Assembly (NCBI GenBank): GCA_017463185.1
Contig: JAFTPS010000014.1
Coordinates: 1-40,513, forward strand
Length of the DNA stretch: 40,513 nt
Source of the DNA: Alphaproteobacteria bacterium
GTDB lineage: Bacteria; Pseudomonadota; Alphaproteobacteria; Rs-D84
Direction: 5' to 3'
Shown: positions 1-8,308 of the stretch, piece by piece
Layout of the letters: each line of letters opens with the position of its first letter
Numbering within the stretch: position 1 is the first letter of the stretch
Translations under genes and position numbers: made by a program
Notes under the pieces: model-generated
What the model saw: the letters and a program-made list of their open reading frames with translations, nothing else
The model's database searches: none
What the model was told of the DNA's origin: nothing

Positions 1-129
1 GGTGGTTTAATAACCAGTAATGTAGTAAAAAAGAATCAAGTAAAAAGTGGTTTTGAAGATATTCAATGTACCATTGGTGGCCAAGTTGTTGCCGATTGGG
101 GAGACGAGTTCCGCGTCGGTATCCAATAA
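1..129 (+). CDS. C-terminal fragment of an unknown protein
   Basis: Frame 1 is open from the first base to a TAA at 127-129 and gives 42 residues ending in ADWGDEFRVGIQ. The start lies outside the window. A strong terminator follows 15 nt after the stop, which supports this as the real end of a gene. I do not recognise the family; no Cys motif or membrane segment is visible in the fragment. Confidence 0.55.
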   Translation, partial: GGLITSNVVKKNQVKSGFEDIQCTIGGQVVADWGDEFRVGIQ

Positions 130-144
130 CAGATGATGGAAGAC

Positions 145-172
145 AAAAAATCCCGCATCGCGGGATTTTTTT
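145..172 (+). terminator. Rho-independent terminator
   Basis: Stem TCCCGC (151-156) pairs with GCGGGA (160-165) around a 3-nt loop. It is flanked by A6 and followed by T7, so the A and T tracts extend the stem. It ends the partial gene at the window edge. Confidence 0.85.
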
Positions 173-213
173 ATGTTCCACAATTAAACCATACACTTTG
201 TACAATGAATATT

Positions 214-242
214 GAAAAAAATGCGCCAATGGCGCATTTTTT
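214..242 (-). terminator. Terminator of dnaJ
   Basis: ATGCGCC (221-227) pairs with GGCGCAT (231-237) around loop AAT. On the minus strand it is followed by a T run. The dnaJ stop codon lies inside its A/T flank, so there is almost no 3' UTR. Confidence 0.8.
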
Positions 243-1359
243 AGAACCAACCCTTTTTCTCGGATTTCGTTCCAGCAAAGTCATTTAATAACTTTTTTTG
301 TTTTTCAGTTAGTTTTGTTGGAATTTTTATCGCAACATCTATATACAAATCACCAAATCCCCCGCGACGCGTTGGCATACCGTGCCCACGCACACGCAAT
401 TTTTCACCAACCTGGGTACCAGCCGGAACTTTTACAGATAACTTTTTATCATCAATTGTTTCAACATCTATTTCACCCCCCAAAGCCAATGTCGTAAACG
501 GCACATCCACGCGCATCACCAGGTTATCCCCCGCACGTTCAAAACGCTTGTCTGGACGAATATGAATATCTAGATAAAAATCCCCAGCCGGACCACCGTT
601 TGAACCAGCCTCGCCCTGACCCGCCAGGCGCAAACGCGCACCATCATCAATACCAGCGGGGATTTTAACATCTAATGTTCTGTGCTTGTGTACTGTGCCG
701 CGTCCATCGCATTCAGTGCATTTTTTTTCTATTTTATGTCCCAATCCATTACAATCCGGACACGGGGATTCCATCGCAAAAAATCCCTGACGCGTTTGCA
801 CAAAGCCACTGCCACCACACCGTGGACATACGGGTGCAGCTTTGCCATCAAATGTACCATTACCATGACATTTTTCACATTCCACATTGCTGGAAAATTT
901 AACCGTATGCGTTTTACCGAAATATGCATCCTTTAAATCAATTACCACTTCATCCAACAAATCACGTCCACCACGTTGTGGCGCAGCGCGGCCGCCACCA
1001 AAGTCACCAAATCCAAAACCACGCATGGCTTCGCGCAGGATATCCTCCATCCCGGCACCACCACCCATATTAAAATGGAACGCACCATTACCAAACGGAT
1101 TACCACCACCAAATCCCGCACCAGCACCATTACCGCCGGCAAACGCAGCATCACCAAAACGGTCATATGCGGCACGTTTTTGTGGATCTTTTAGGATATC
1201 AAAAGCATTATTGACTTCCTTAAACTTTTCTTCTGCGTCCTTGTTATCTGGATTTCTGTCGGGATGATATTTCATCACCAGTTTATGATATGCCTTTTTA
1301 ATGTCGCTTTCCGACGCATCACGGGCAACGCCCAAAACTTCATAAGGATTCTTGTTCAT
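241..1359 (-). CDS. dnaJ: Chaperone protein DnaJ
   Basis: Hsp40 co-chaperone that stimulates DnaK ATPase and delivers unfolded clients in the cytoplasm. The 372 residues show the full class I layout: J domain at 1-70 with the HPD motif at 32-34, a Gly/Phe-rich linker at about 73-130, four CxxCxGxG zinc-binding repeats (Cys 161/164, 178/181, 200/203, 214/217), then the C-terminal client-binding beta domains. Length is normal for the family. It is divergent from parE, and no dnaK is next to it in the window. The start is the ATG at 1359. Confidence 0.97.
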   Translation of the reverse strand: MNKNPYEVLGVARDASESDIKKAYHKLVMKYHPDRNPDNKDAEEKFKEVNNAFDILKDPQKRAAYDRFGDAAFAGGNGAGAGFGGGNPFGNGAFHFNMGGGAGMEDILREAMRGFGFGDFGGGRAAPQRGGRDLLDEVVIDLKDAYFGKTHTVKFSSNVECEKCHGNGTFDGKAAPVCPRCGGSGFVQTRQGFFAMESPCPDCNGLGHKIEKKCTECDGRGTVHKHRTLDVKIPAGIDDGARLRLAGQGEAGSNGGPAGDFYLDIHIRPDKRFERAGDNLVMRVDVPFTTLALGGEIDVETIDDKKLSVKVPAGTQVGEKLRVRGHGMPTRRGGFGDLYIDVAIKIPTKLTEKQKKLLNDFAGTKSEKKGWF

Positions 1360-1391
1360 TTTATATGTCCATATAATTTATCGTTATCAAA

Positions 1392-1419
1392 TATATAGAC
1401 TTATTATACCAAAATTCAA
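1392..1419 (-). promoter_or_regulatory. Possible dnaJ promoter
   Basis: Minus-strand TTGAAT (1414-1419) is followed after 16 nt by TATATA (1392-1397), about 30 nt upstream of dnaJ. An alternative -10 TATAAT lies at 1403-1408 without a well-spaced -35. A heat-shock sigma factor could be involved, but the match to an alphaproteobacterial RpoH -10 is weak. Confidence 0.3.
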
Positions 1420-1494
1420 CCCCATTAAAAGACATTGGGCATAAATTCTTTGCGCTTGCACAAAAATTAAAAATATTCTAATAATAAAGGTATT

Positions 1495-3474
1495 ATGACA
1501 GATAAAACCACACACACTTACGATGCATCAGATATCCAGGTCCTAGAAGGACTGGAACCGGTCCGTTTACGTCCAGGAATGTACATTGGTGGCACCGATG
1601 AAAAAGCTTGGCATCACCTGCCGATTGAAATTATGGACAATTCCATTGACGAAGCCGTGGCTGGTTTTGCAAAAAAAATTACAGTAAATCTGATTGATTC
1701 TAAAACAATTGAAATAACCGATGACGGTCGCGGAATCCCAGTGGACGAGCACCCAAAATATCCCGGCAAATCCGCACTAGAGGTAATTTTAACAACCCTG
1801 CATTCGGGCGGTAAATTCAATAACAATGTGTACAAAACCAGTGGTGGTCTGCACGGTGTAGGTTCGGCCGTAGTAAACGCATTATCTTCAGAGATGATTG
1901 TTGATATTTCACGCGACGGATATGTTTGGCGTCAGACTTTCTCGCGCGGGAAAACCACCAGTCCCATTCAACGCGGTGATGCAACCAAGGCACACGGCAC
2001 AAAAATTCGCTTTACTATTGACGATGAAATTTTTGGCGTAAACGCAACATTCAAACCCATAAAAATTTATCGTATGGCCCGGGCCAAGGCTTTTCTGTCC
2101 CGCGGCGTAAAAATAGATTGGCATTGCAACCCAAATTTATTGACCGAGGATATGAACATCCCCGCCAATACAACATTCTTTTACCCAAACGGCGTAGCAG
2201 ATTTCCTGGCAGAAAAAACCGACAATAAACCACGAATTCTGCCCCGTATTTTCAGTGGCAGCGTTGATTTTCCAGATGATACAGGCCGGGTGGAATGGGC
2301 TCTAACTTTTTTAACTGACGAAAACGGCGCAGCATCTGACGACGGATTTTTCTCGTCTTATTGTAATACCATTGCGACAATTGACGGTGGCACACACGAA
2401 ACTGGTTTCAAGTCTGCCATTACAAAAGGAATCAAAGCATACGGGGAAAAAGTAAATAATAAATCTGCCGCCACTATTATCGGAGAAGATGTATTCGATT
2501 CTGTTGCTGCAATCGTATCCGTATTTTATAAAACACCACAATTCCTGGGGCAAACCAAGGAAAAATTATCCAACCCTGAAATTGCACGTTTTACCGAAAA
2601 CGCATTGCGCGACCCCTGGGAAATGTTTTTGGCATCCGACCCAAAAACAGCAAATGCATTATTAGATTTTGTTGTAAATCTGGCCAATGCACGAATTAAA
2701 ACAAAACAGGTCAAAGATATCGCCCGTAAAACCCCAACAAAACGTGTTCGGATGCCTGCAAAACTGGCGGATTGTTCCAAGCACGGAATTGAAGGCACAG
2801 AATTATTTATTGTTGAGGGCGAATCAGCTGGCGGTACCGCGAAACAGGCACGCGATCGTGCCACCCAGGCAATTATGCCACTGCGCGGCAAGGTTCTAAA
2901 TGTTATATCTAATTCTGATGAACGTTTTGGTAATAACAAAGAACTAAACGAACTGATTGACATTATCGGCGCAGGGACTGCCAAAGACTGGAACGAAGAT
3001 AAACTGCGTTATGAAAAAATCATCGTGATGACCGATGCTGACGTTGACGGCAGTCACATTGCATCACTTCTGATGGCTTTTTTCTATCAATTTATGCCTC
3101 AGCTAATTTACGGGGGACATTTATATCTATCGTGTCCACCACTGTATAAATTGACCTGTGGCACAGAATCGATTTATGTTGATACAGATGAAGAACTGGA
3201 AAATCTAAAAGCAACAAAATATAAAAACAAAAAAGTTGAAATATCGCGATTCAAGGGGCTGGGCGAAATGATGCCCAACCAATTAAAAGAAACAACAATG
3301 TCACCAAAAACACGCAGACTTATTCGGGTTGAATTACCACCACGCACCGACGAAGGGGCCGAAGACACGGAAAAAACGCGTACCATTGTTTCTGAGCTTA
3401 TGGGTAAAAAACCAGAATTCCGTTTCAAATTCATTACCGAACATGCTCAATTTGTCAAAGACCTGTTTGTGTAA
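1495..3474 (+). CDS. parE: DNA topoisomerase IV subunit B (ParE)
   Basis: ATPase subunit of the type IIA topoisomerase that decatenates daughter chromosomes. The 659 residues show the GHKL ATPase elements (EIMDNSIDEA at about 45-54, DGRG at 77-80, GLHGVGS at 118-124), a transducer domain, and the TOPRIM motifs EGESAGG (about 441) and DADVDGSHI (about 514). It is called ParE rather than GyrB because of its short length without the GyrB insertion, the N-terminal IGGTDEKAWHH signature and the ParE-type C-terminus ending FRFKFITEHAQFVKDLFV. parC is not in the window. A second in-frame stop (3475-3477) separates it from the next ATG at 3478, so the downstream gene is probably cotranscribed. Confidence 0.93.
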   Translation: MTDKTTHTYDASDIQVLEGLEPVRLRPGMYIGGTDEKAWHHLPIEIMDNSIDEAVAGFAKKITVNLIDSKTIEITDDGRGIPVDEHPKYPGKSALEVILTTLHSGGKFNNNVYKTSGGLHGVGSAVVNALSSEMIVDISRDGYVWRQTFSRGKTTSPIQRGDATKAHGTKIRFTIDDEIFGVNATFKPIKIYRMARAKAFLSRGVKIDWHCNPNLLTEDMNIPANTTFFYPNGVADFLAEKTDNKPRILPRIFSGSVDFPDDTGRVEWALTFLTDENGAASDDGFFSSYCNTIATIDGGTHETGFKSAITKGIKAYGEKVNNKSAATIIGEDVFDSVAAIVSVFYKTPQFLGQTKEKLSNPEIARFTENALRDPWEMFLASDPKTANALLDFVVNLANARIKTKQVKDIARKTPTKRVRMPAKLADCSKHGIEGTELFIVEGESAGGTAKQARDRATQAIMPLRGKVLNVISNSDERFGNNKELNELIDIIGAGTAKDWNEDKLRYEKIIVMTDADVDGSHIASLLMAFFYQFMPQLIYGGHLYLSCPPLYKLTCGTESIYVDTDEELENLKATKYKNKKVEISRFKGLGEMMPNQLKETTMSPKTRRLIRVELPPRTDEGAEDTEKTRTIVSELMGKKPEFRFKFITEHAQFVKDLFV

Positions 3475-3477
3475 TAA

Positions 3478-3948
3478 ATGCTGTGGACAATATTGATTTT
3501 AAGCCTGTATTCATTAGGGTGCACCCTTTCGCGCAGGGAACTGACCGAGATACTAGCACGCACCACACCACAAAAAGGCTCTAAACGTAAAAACACCTAT
3601 ACGGTCAAGCCTGCATTTTTTCATAAATTCAAAATTTTAGAAAAAATCAAAACTGTTCCAATGCCGATAGTATCCGTCAATGGTACACGGATTACAAACC
3701 CATTTATGTCATTAAACTTACCCGGGGATACGGCCCATAAAATCGCCACCACTTTACCCCATAACACCACCTATCAGATAACAGAATATTTGGACAAGTA
3801 CACATTAAAACCAGTGCTTACCCTGCTGCCTGATATGCAAATATTACACCATAGCACCGATTATGCCAAAACATTAAAACGATTAAACCACGCATCCCGT
3901 CGCGACTTGTTGCGCAGAATAAAAACAAAACAGCACAACACATATTGA
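3478..3948 (+). CDS. Unknown protein, tandem paralogue 1
   Basis: 156 residues of unrecognised family. The ATG follows the parE stop directly. The N-terminus is hydrophobic (about residues 1-16) and then basic. From about residue 37 it aligns with the next gene: a K-K/R-KNTY block, a PxPI-xx-NG block, a T-EYLDK-xxx-KPV block and a C-terminal LNHASR-x-DL motif. The similarity suggests a local gene duplication. The hydrophobic N-terminus is not shared with the paralogue, so the membrane association or the exact start is uncertain. The TGA stop overlaps the -35 box of the next gene's promoter. Confidence 0.7.
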   Translation: MLWTILILSLYSLGCTLSRRELTEILARTTPQKGSKRKNTYTVKPAFFHKFKILEKIKTVPMPIVSVNGTRITNPFMSLNLPGDTAHKIATTLPHNTTYQITEYLDKYTLKPVLTLLPDMQILHHSTDYAKTLKRLNHASRRDLLRRIKTKQHNTY

Positions 3949-3972
3949 CAATTTGTTTTTTTGTGCTATATT
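3945..3972 (+). promoter_or_regulatory. Sigma70-type promoter of the second paralogue
   Basis: A perfect TTGACA (3945-3950) and TATATT (3967-3972) are separated by 16 nt. The -35 box overlaps the stop codon of the upstream gene. A ribosome site AAAGGAA lies at 3991-3997, 6 nt before the ATG at 4004. The second copy therefore has its own promoter. Confidence 0.7.
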
Positions 3973-4003
3973 ATTTGCATAAATAAATACAAAGGAATCT
4001 AAA

Positions 4004-4519
4004 ATGAACATATTTAACCGTTTCAAGAAAAAAGCAACCGCCCCCATTACAACACCAGCAACCAGCACCGCTGTAATCCCCGATGACCATATTTCTCAGA
4101 AAAAGAAAAATACATACATCGTAACATTCAATGTAATGGCGCAATTGGACCTGTTTGATATGTGTCAAAGCACCCCATTGCCAATTATCTGTATAAATGG
4201 TCAAGAATTGCCAAAAACAGGATTCATTCAATCCAGACAGTTTCCAAACCCATGTGCGTCCGATATGGCGAAAAAACATTCGGTCCTGGCCGAGGTAATG
4301 GGCGATAAAATATCCACAACAATTATTGAATATCTGGACAAAGAAACCGGCAAACCCGTTGTTCAGGTATACCCAGAAATGATGCATATATTTGACGGTT
4401 ATGAAGCGGACTATATGCAGCACTTGAATCACGCATCCCGCCAAGATTTGAAAAAACAAATCGCCCTGCGTGAACGATTGATAAATGAATTCATTGCAAA
4501 AAAACAATTACAAAAATAA
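4004..4519 (+). CDS. Unknown protein, tandem paralogue 2
   Basis: 171 residues, no signal peptide or membrane segment, unrecognised family. It has a low-complexity Thr/Ala-rich N-terminal stretch, then the blocks shared with the preceding gene: KKKNTY, PLPIICING, IEYLDKETGKPV, and LNHASRQDL followed by a charged helix. It has its own strong promoter and a terminator immediately after the stop. It lies convergent to dnaA. The function is unknown; the conserved core suggests a small globular domain of about 110 residues. Confidence 0.8.
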   Translation: MNIFNRFKKKATAPITTPATSTAVIPDDHISQKKKNTYIVTFNVMAQLDLFDMCQSTPLPIICINGQELPKTGFIQSRQFPNPCASDMAKKHSVLAEVMGDKISTTIIEYLDKETGKPVVQVYPEMMHIFDGYEADYMQHLNHASRQDLKKQIALRERLINEFIAKKQLQK

Positions 4520-4522
4520 AAC

Positions 4523-4543
4523 ATCCCCTTTTGGGGATTTTTT
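4523..4543. terminator. Bidirectional terminator between the unknown gene and dnaA
   Basis: ATCCCC (4523-4528) pairs with GGGGAT (4533-4538) around TTTT, followed by T6 on the plus strand. On the minus strand the stem is followed by a looser T-rich stretch. The dnaA stop codon overlaps it. Confidence 0.75.
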
Positions 4544-5831
4544 ATTTGCATTCTGCAATCAACTGTTGAATCTGGGCAGACAAGACCAAATCAGATGCTT
4601 TCAATTTTTCAATCTGTTTAATCGCATACAGAACCGTTGCATGGTCACGACCACCGACAAAGTTTCCAATTTCACTCAAAGACAAACCGGTTGCACTTTT
4701 CAAAACCGCCATCATTGTCTGACGCGCCAAAACCAAATTACGGCTGCGACCATTGCCACATACTGCGTCATACGAAACCCCCAATTTTTCACACATATTT
4801 TTTACCATCGCCATTGGTGTCTTGACCGTCTGCAAAGTATCCGCCAATAAACGAGACGCCACATCCATATCAACCGCAGTCCCCATCAATTCTGAATAAG
4901 CCTTGATTTTATTGGCAACACCTGCAATCAAATGACCATCATTTGCAATGCGAACCGCCAAAGATTCCGCAACATTGGATGCAACACCCGCCCGACGCAA
5001 CATGACAGATTTTACATGCACATTTGGTGTGGCAACATCTGCAACCAGGCCAGACGCCAACAACCCCTGAACGTGACGGTCAAAACCAGTCAGGCTGCTG
5101 GGGGCTGCATTAGCGGTCAAAACAATATTTTTACCCGCCGTACGCAAATCAATAATCAATTGTACAAATTCATCTGTGGATGCTTTTTTACCAGACAAAG
5201 CCTGAACATCATCCAAGATAAAAATATCACAATTACGACAGAAATCTTTGAATGCAAAAACATTATGTTCATGCAGACTGCGTGTAAATTCGGAAACGAA
5301 CTGTGCGCCACTCATTTTAACAACATGTCCCGCGGCAGCGTTATTGATGCAATCTGCCAACAAAGATTTTCCACAACCCGACGCACCATAAATAAACAGC
5401 GGGGAAAAGTGAACCGCGCCCGCTGCTAATTTTTTACACGCCGATACGACAAAATTATTTTCTTCACATGAAACAAAACAGTCAAATGCAACCGCCGCGT
5501 TTGTTGTCGCGGTGGTTGCCGGGGTATAAGTTTGTGTATTGTTATCATTTGCAACGGTTGCCGCAACTGTGGCACGTGCCTTAGCGGTACGCACAACGAT
5601 ATTTAATTCCAAACCACATTCAGTCGCCACCGATGCCAAAACATTAAAATGAACCGCACGAATAAAATCCGCTGCCATTTGATTATGCGCCCCCAAAACC
5701 AGGGTATTTCCAACAACTTCAAAATTCAGTGGTGCAATCCAGGAATTAAAAGATACAGTATCCATTTTTGCGGCAATGGCCCCCTTGATAGTTTCCAAGT
5801 TTGTCATTTGAATTTGTGCCGCTGTCTGCAT
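4542..5831 (-). CDS. dnaA: Chromosomal replication initiator DnaA
   Basis: AAA+ protein that binds DnaA boxes and opens the origin. The ATG at 5831 is preferred over the in-frame GTG at 5870 because a strong AGGAGA ribosome site sits just upstream of it; this gives 429 residues. Visible parts are the helicase-loading domain I (SFNSWIAPL at about 27-35), a Thr/Ala-rich linker at about 86-116, Walker A GASGCGKS (149-156), Walker B ILDDVQ (205-210) and the domain IV DNA-binding signature GGRDHATV (from about 393). The linker is short, so the protein is slightly below the usual length. It follows dprA on the same strand after a 347-nt gap. Confidence 0.95.
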   Translation of the reverse strand: MQTAAQIQMTNLETIKGAIAAKMDTVSFNSWIAPLNFEVVGNTLVLGAHNQMAADFIRAVHFNVLASVATECGLELNIVVRTAKARATVAATVANDNNTQTYTPATTATTNAAVAFDCFVSCEENNFVVSACKKLAAGAVHFSPLFIYGASGCGKSLLADCINNAAAGHVVKMSGAQFVSEFTRSLHEHNVFAFKDFCRNCDIFILDDVQALSGKKASTDEFVQLIIDLRTAGKNIVLTANAAPSSLTGFDRHVQGLLASGLVADVATPNVHVKSVMLRRAGVASNVAESLAVRIANDGHLIAGVANKIKAYSELMGTAVDMDVASRLLADTLQTVKTPMAMVKNMCEKLGVSYDAVCGNGRSRNLVLARQTMMAVLKSATGLSLSEIGNFVGGRDHATVLYAIKQIEKLKASDLVLSAQIQQLIAECK

Positions 5832-6178
5832 TCCGTTTCTCCTTTCCTTCCCAAAAGAGTCTTGTGCCACAGGTTGTAAAAACCACCCGCATAAAACGCC
5901 AATTTATTCCTTCCTTTCAGAACAAATCAGATTTTTATTGCCCTACTTTTAACTCTCTCGCTTTTAAATTCGTTTCGGTATCCCTTTTATCCTTACCACT
6001 AAAAGTTCCACCAGTTTGTTTGTATTTTATCGTTTTGGATACGTCCAATAAGTTAGAATATTATTTTACCTTTTCAACCAAATCTTAAACAATTTTTGAA
6101 CATTTATTTTTTGACAACGATTCGTTTTTTTGCCCGTTTTCCGCGCCTTGTATATACACTGTATATACAGGATTAAAA
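5832..6178 (-). other. dnaA upstream region without a gene
   Basis: This 347-nt non-coding stretch lies between dprA and dnaA. It holds the dnaA ribosome site, a second purine-rich AAGGAAGGAA stretch further upstream, an AT-rich middle and the tandem palindromes at 6149-6169. One weak DnaA-box-like 9-mer is seen at 5987-5995 (7 of 9 matches to TTATCCACA). That is too little to call an origin. I see no promoter that clearly beats the background, and no RNA gene. Confidence 0.5.
6149..6169. repeat. Tandem palindromes TGTATATACA
   Basis: Two copies of the self-complementary 10-mer TGTATATACA (6149-6158 and 6160-6169) are separated by one base. They lie 9 nt downstream of the dprA stop and about 320 nt upstream of dnaA. 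The whole unit is also a near-perfect inverted repeat, so it could be a double operator or a hairpin. No T run follows it, so it is not a normal terminator. Confidence 0.7.
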
Positions 6179-7201
6179 TCATACACGAACATATCCGCCG
6201 TCAACTTTTCGTACTAACCCCCGCAATTCCAGGACGACTAATTCACTTTTAATTTCTGAAACAGATTTTTTGACAACCTGTGTCAATACAGATTCGGACA
6301 CCGGAATTGTTCCCAATGCATCAATCAGATTTAATTCCGATTGACTTTTTTCCGATATTTTTCTCGCATGTGATTTTTTACCATCCGTTGCAAAGAAATC
6401 ATCAATCCCCTGACAAAGTTTTGCCAACCCCGCGGCAATCAGGGAATTTGGCCCCGCGCCACGACTGTCTGCCGGATGTGATGGGACTGCCCACAATGTA
6501 CGTCCCATTTCATTTGCGAATCGGGCGGTCGTCATAGAACCCGACTTTTTATCGGCCTCGCCCAGAATCAGTGGGTCCGCCAGCCCCGCCACAATGCGAT
6601 TACGCATAATAAAATTACTGGCCACGGGCTTAAAGCCAACGGGCATTTCACTAATAACACACCCCCGCTCTATTATTTCCCAATACAGCGATTCGTTTTC
6701 CAACGGCCATATATAATCCACCCCACCCGCCAGAACCGCAATTGTATTTGTATTTCCCGTTGCACGCAACGCACCACGATGCGCCGCCGCATCCGTTCCC
6801 ATCGCCATCCCGGATACCACCGCTATATCATGGTCTGCAAAGGATTTTGCCAAATCCGACATAAAATTCATTCCCGTGGCCGTTGCATGACGCGTTCCAA
6901 CCATCGCAACCGCACCACGTGCCAAAGTTGCCACATTACCCCGCACCGTCAAAACAGGCGGATGATTTTTTACCCGTTTCAACGCCACGGGATACCGCGC
7001 ATCATCATCAGTTATATATTGTATATTTAATTCAGCGGCCCGGTCCATTTCACGCAACACCTTATCGCGCAACGCATCATCCGCCCCCAGACCATTGGCC
7101 GCATCCCGCACCGAACCGAATCGCGCCACCAAATCGTTATATCGTGCGGCCCCAATTCCCGGTGTACGAATAATCAATAATTTGTAAAATAAATCCGTCA
7201 T
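6179..7201 (-). CDS. dprA: DNA-processing protein DprA
   Basis: Protein that loads RecA on incoming single-stranded DNA during natural transformation. The sequence shows an N-terminal helix-hairpin-helix-like LLIIRTPGIGAARY, the Rossmann core with SGMAMGTDAAAHRGAL, the FIMRNRIVAGL motif, a SGSMTTARFA motif and a C-terminal winged-helix domain. I chose the ATG at 7201 (MTDLFYK). An in-frame ATG at 7228 adds nine mostly hydrophobic residues. Neither has a clear ribosome site, so the start is uncertain. The presence of dprA together with type IV pilus-like genes hints at competence, but no comEC or comF is in the window. Confidence 0.93.
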   Translation of the reverse strand: MTDLFYKLLIIRTPGIGAARYNDLVARFGSVRDAANGLGADDALRDKVLREMDRAAELNIQYITDDDARYPVALKRVKNHPPVLTVRGNVATLARGAVAMVGTRHATATGMNFMSDLAKSFADHDIAVVSGMAMGTDAAAHRGALRATGNTNTIAVLAGGVDYIWPLENESLYWEIIERGCVISEMPVGFKPVASNFIMRNRIVAGLADPLILGEADKKSGSMTTARFANEMGRTLWAVPSHPADSRGAGPNSLIAAGLAKLCQGIDDFFATDGKKSHARKISEKSQSELNLIDALGTIPVSESVLTQVVKKSVSEIKSELVVLELRGLVRKVDGGYVRV

Positions 7202-7275
7202 ACATATATAATATGAAAATCCACACATTTAATAAAGCGCAATTTATCAATTGTAAAACAACTCTACTTGTCCCA

Positions 7276-7287
7276 CGAAACGTTTCA
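7276..7287. promoter_or_regulatory. LacI-type operator-like palindrome
   Basis: The palindrome GAAACGTTTC (7277-7286) lies about 75 nt upstream of dprA. It resembles half-sites bound by LacI/FruR-family regulators. It may be chance: no such regulator is in the window and no promoter boxes are clearly placed around it. Confidence 0.25.
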
Positions 7288-7311
7288 CGAAGCAAGATGC
7301 TTACGCCCTAT

Positions 7312-7338
7312 AAAAATCCCCCAAATGGGGGATTTTTT
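7312..7338 (-). terminator. Terminator of the secreted unknown gene
   Basis: AAAAATCCCCC (7312-7322) pairs with GGGGGATTTTT (7327-7337) around loop AAAT. The same hairpin sequence is found again at 27139-27164. It separates the secreted-protein gene from dprA. Confidence 0.85.
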
Positions 7339-8185
7339 ATTTTTCTGCAATATGCCAAACGGTTTCATATTCGGCGCATTCTTCTGGTTTTTGTTCCGCA
7401 TCAAATTTCCAATTTTCACATGCGGTTTTAATTGCCTTTAATTCTTTCATAAATTTATTATAGTCGCTGGGGCTATCCTTTTTCAGAACCGCCAACTGAG
7501 ATTTCAGCAATTCATCATCATCCAACGCTTTCTGGCCCTGAACCGCACCACCAATCAATTTATTGCCAAACAATTCCATTGCCCCAACGCCAATAGCTGC
7601 GCCACCAACGGCACCACCCACGGTTGCCCATGTACGTGCAGACTTTTTTGCATCTAAAATACGTTGTTCTATCTTTGCCTCGTCCGCCCAAGAACCGCAC
7701 ACAATATTCTGGCCCATTTCATAATACTGCGGAACAACATCAGATACACTTACCTTAGAATCATTGGATTTTAATTCAACCTTTACAAAACAGGTATTGT
7801 TTTCTGGTTCTTCTACATCCTCTACCATAGAGGCATAGTTATTAGTATTACTATACCGCGATGCCCAAACAAAGGTATTTCCAATACCAATATTATTTTG
7901 TGTACATGCGCGTTTTTCCTTTTCACGCATATCTTTGGTCGCAGAAATCATAGTGTCCGGTAAAACTGCCGGGTTTGCTTCCTCTTTGATACTGGATTTA
8001 TCAACGGTTGCCGTTGCAGACACAGTCTGGGCCGCCATTTGAATTTGCTGTTGCGATGCAACCGCACGCGGTGCCGCCATCATTTGATTTGACATAGATG
8101 CACGTCCACGCCCCGTGGCCGGTGTCAGAGCCATGGCCGGTGCGGCCACCAAACACATTGCAATTATGGATACGAATTTTTTCAT
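7337..8185 (-). CDS. Secreted protein of unknown function with a glycine-zipper segment
   Basis: 282 residues. An N-terminal signal peptide (MKKFVSIIAMCLVAAPAMA) predicts export with cleavage near residue 19. The mature protein begins with an Ala/Gln/Met-rich stretch, has a middle part with several Cys, and a Gly-rich segment at about 195-225 (GGAVGGAAIGVGAMELFG, then GGAVQG) like the glycine zippers of envelope proteins. A charged C-terminal domain with two Cys follows. The GGGAAGAGAG ribosome site fits the start at 8185. I do not recognise the family; an outer-membrane or periplasmic role is inferred from the signal and zipper only. Confidence 0.8.
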   Translation of the reverse strand: MKKFVSIIAMCLVAAPAMALTPATGRGRASMSNQMMAAPRAVASQQQIQMAAQTVSATATVDKSSIKEEANPAVLPDTMISATKDMREKEKRACTQNNIGIGNTFVWASRYSNTNNYASMVEDVEEPENNTCFVKVELKSNDSKVSVSDVVPQYYEMGQNIVCGSWADEAKIEQRILDAKKSARTWATVGGAVGGAAIGVGAMELFGNKLIGGAVQGQKALDDDELLKSQLAVLKKDSPSDYNKFMKELKAIKTACENWKFDAEQKPEECAEYETVWHIAEK

Positions 8186-8283
8186 ACTCTCTTCCCTTAT
8201 CTATTGCTTGAATTATACCACAAAAAGACACAAAAATAAAGACTATTATTTACCAAAATAATTGCTGTTTGCTCATTAGAGTA

Positions 8284-8308
8284 AAAAATCGCCCAATGGG
8301 CGATTTTT
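8284..8308 (-). terminator. Terminator of plsY
   Basis: AAAAATCGCCC (8284-8294) pairs with GGGCGATTTTT (8298-8308) around loop AAT. The plsY stop lies in its T/A flank. Confidence 0.85.

Noticed and set aside
2526..2984. 152-codon open frame on the minus strand across parE
   Set aside because: It is antisense to the conserved TOPRIM part of parE and has no ribosome site or family-like features.
5832..6178. Possible replication origin next to dnaA
   Set aside because: Only one weak DnaA-box-like word (7 of 9) is found and no cluster of boxes, so an origin cannot be supported. In many Alphaproteobacteria the origin is not beside dnaA.
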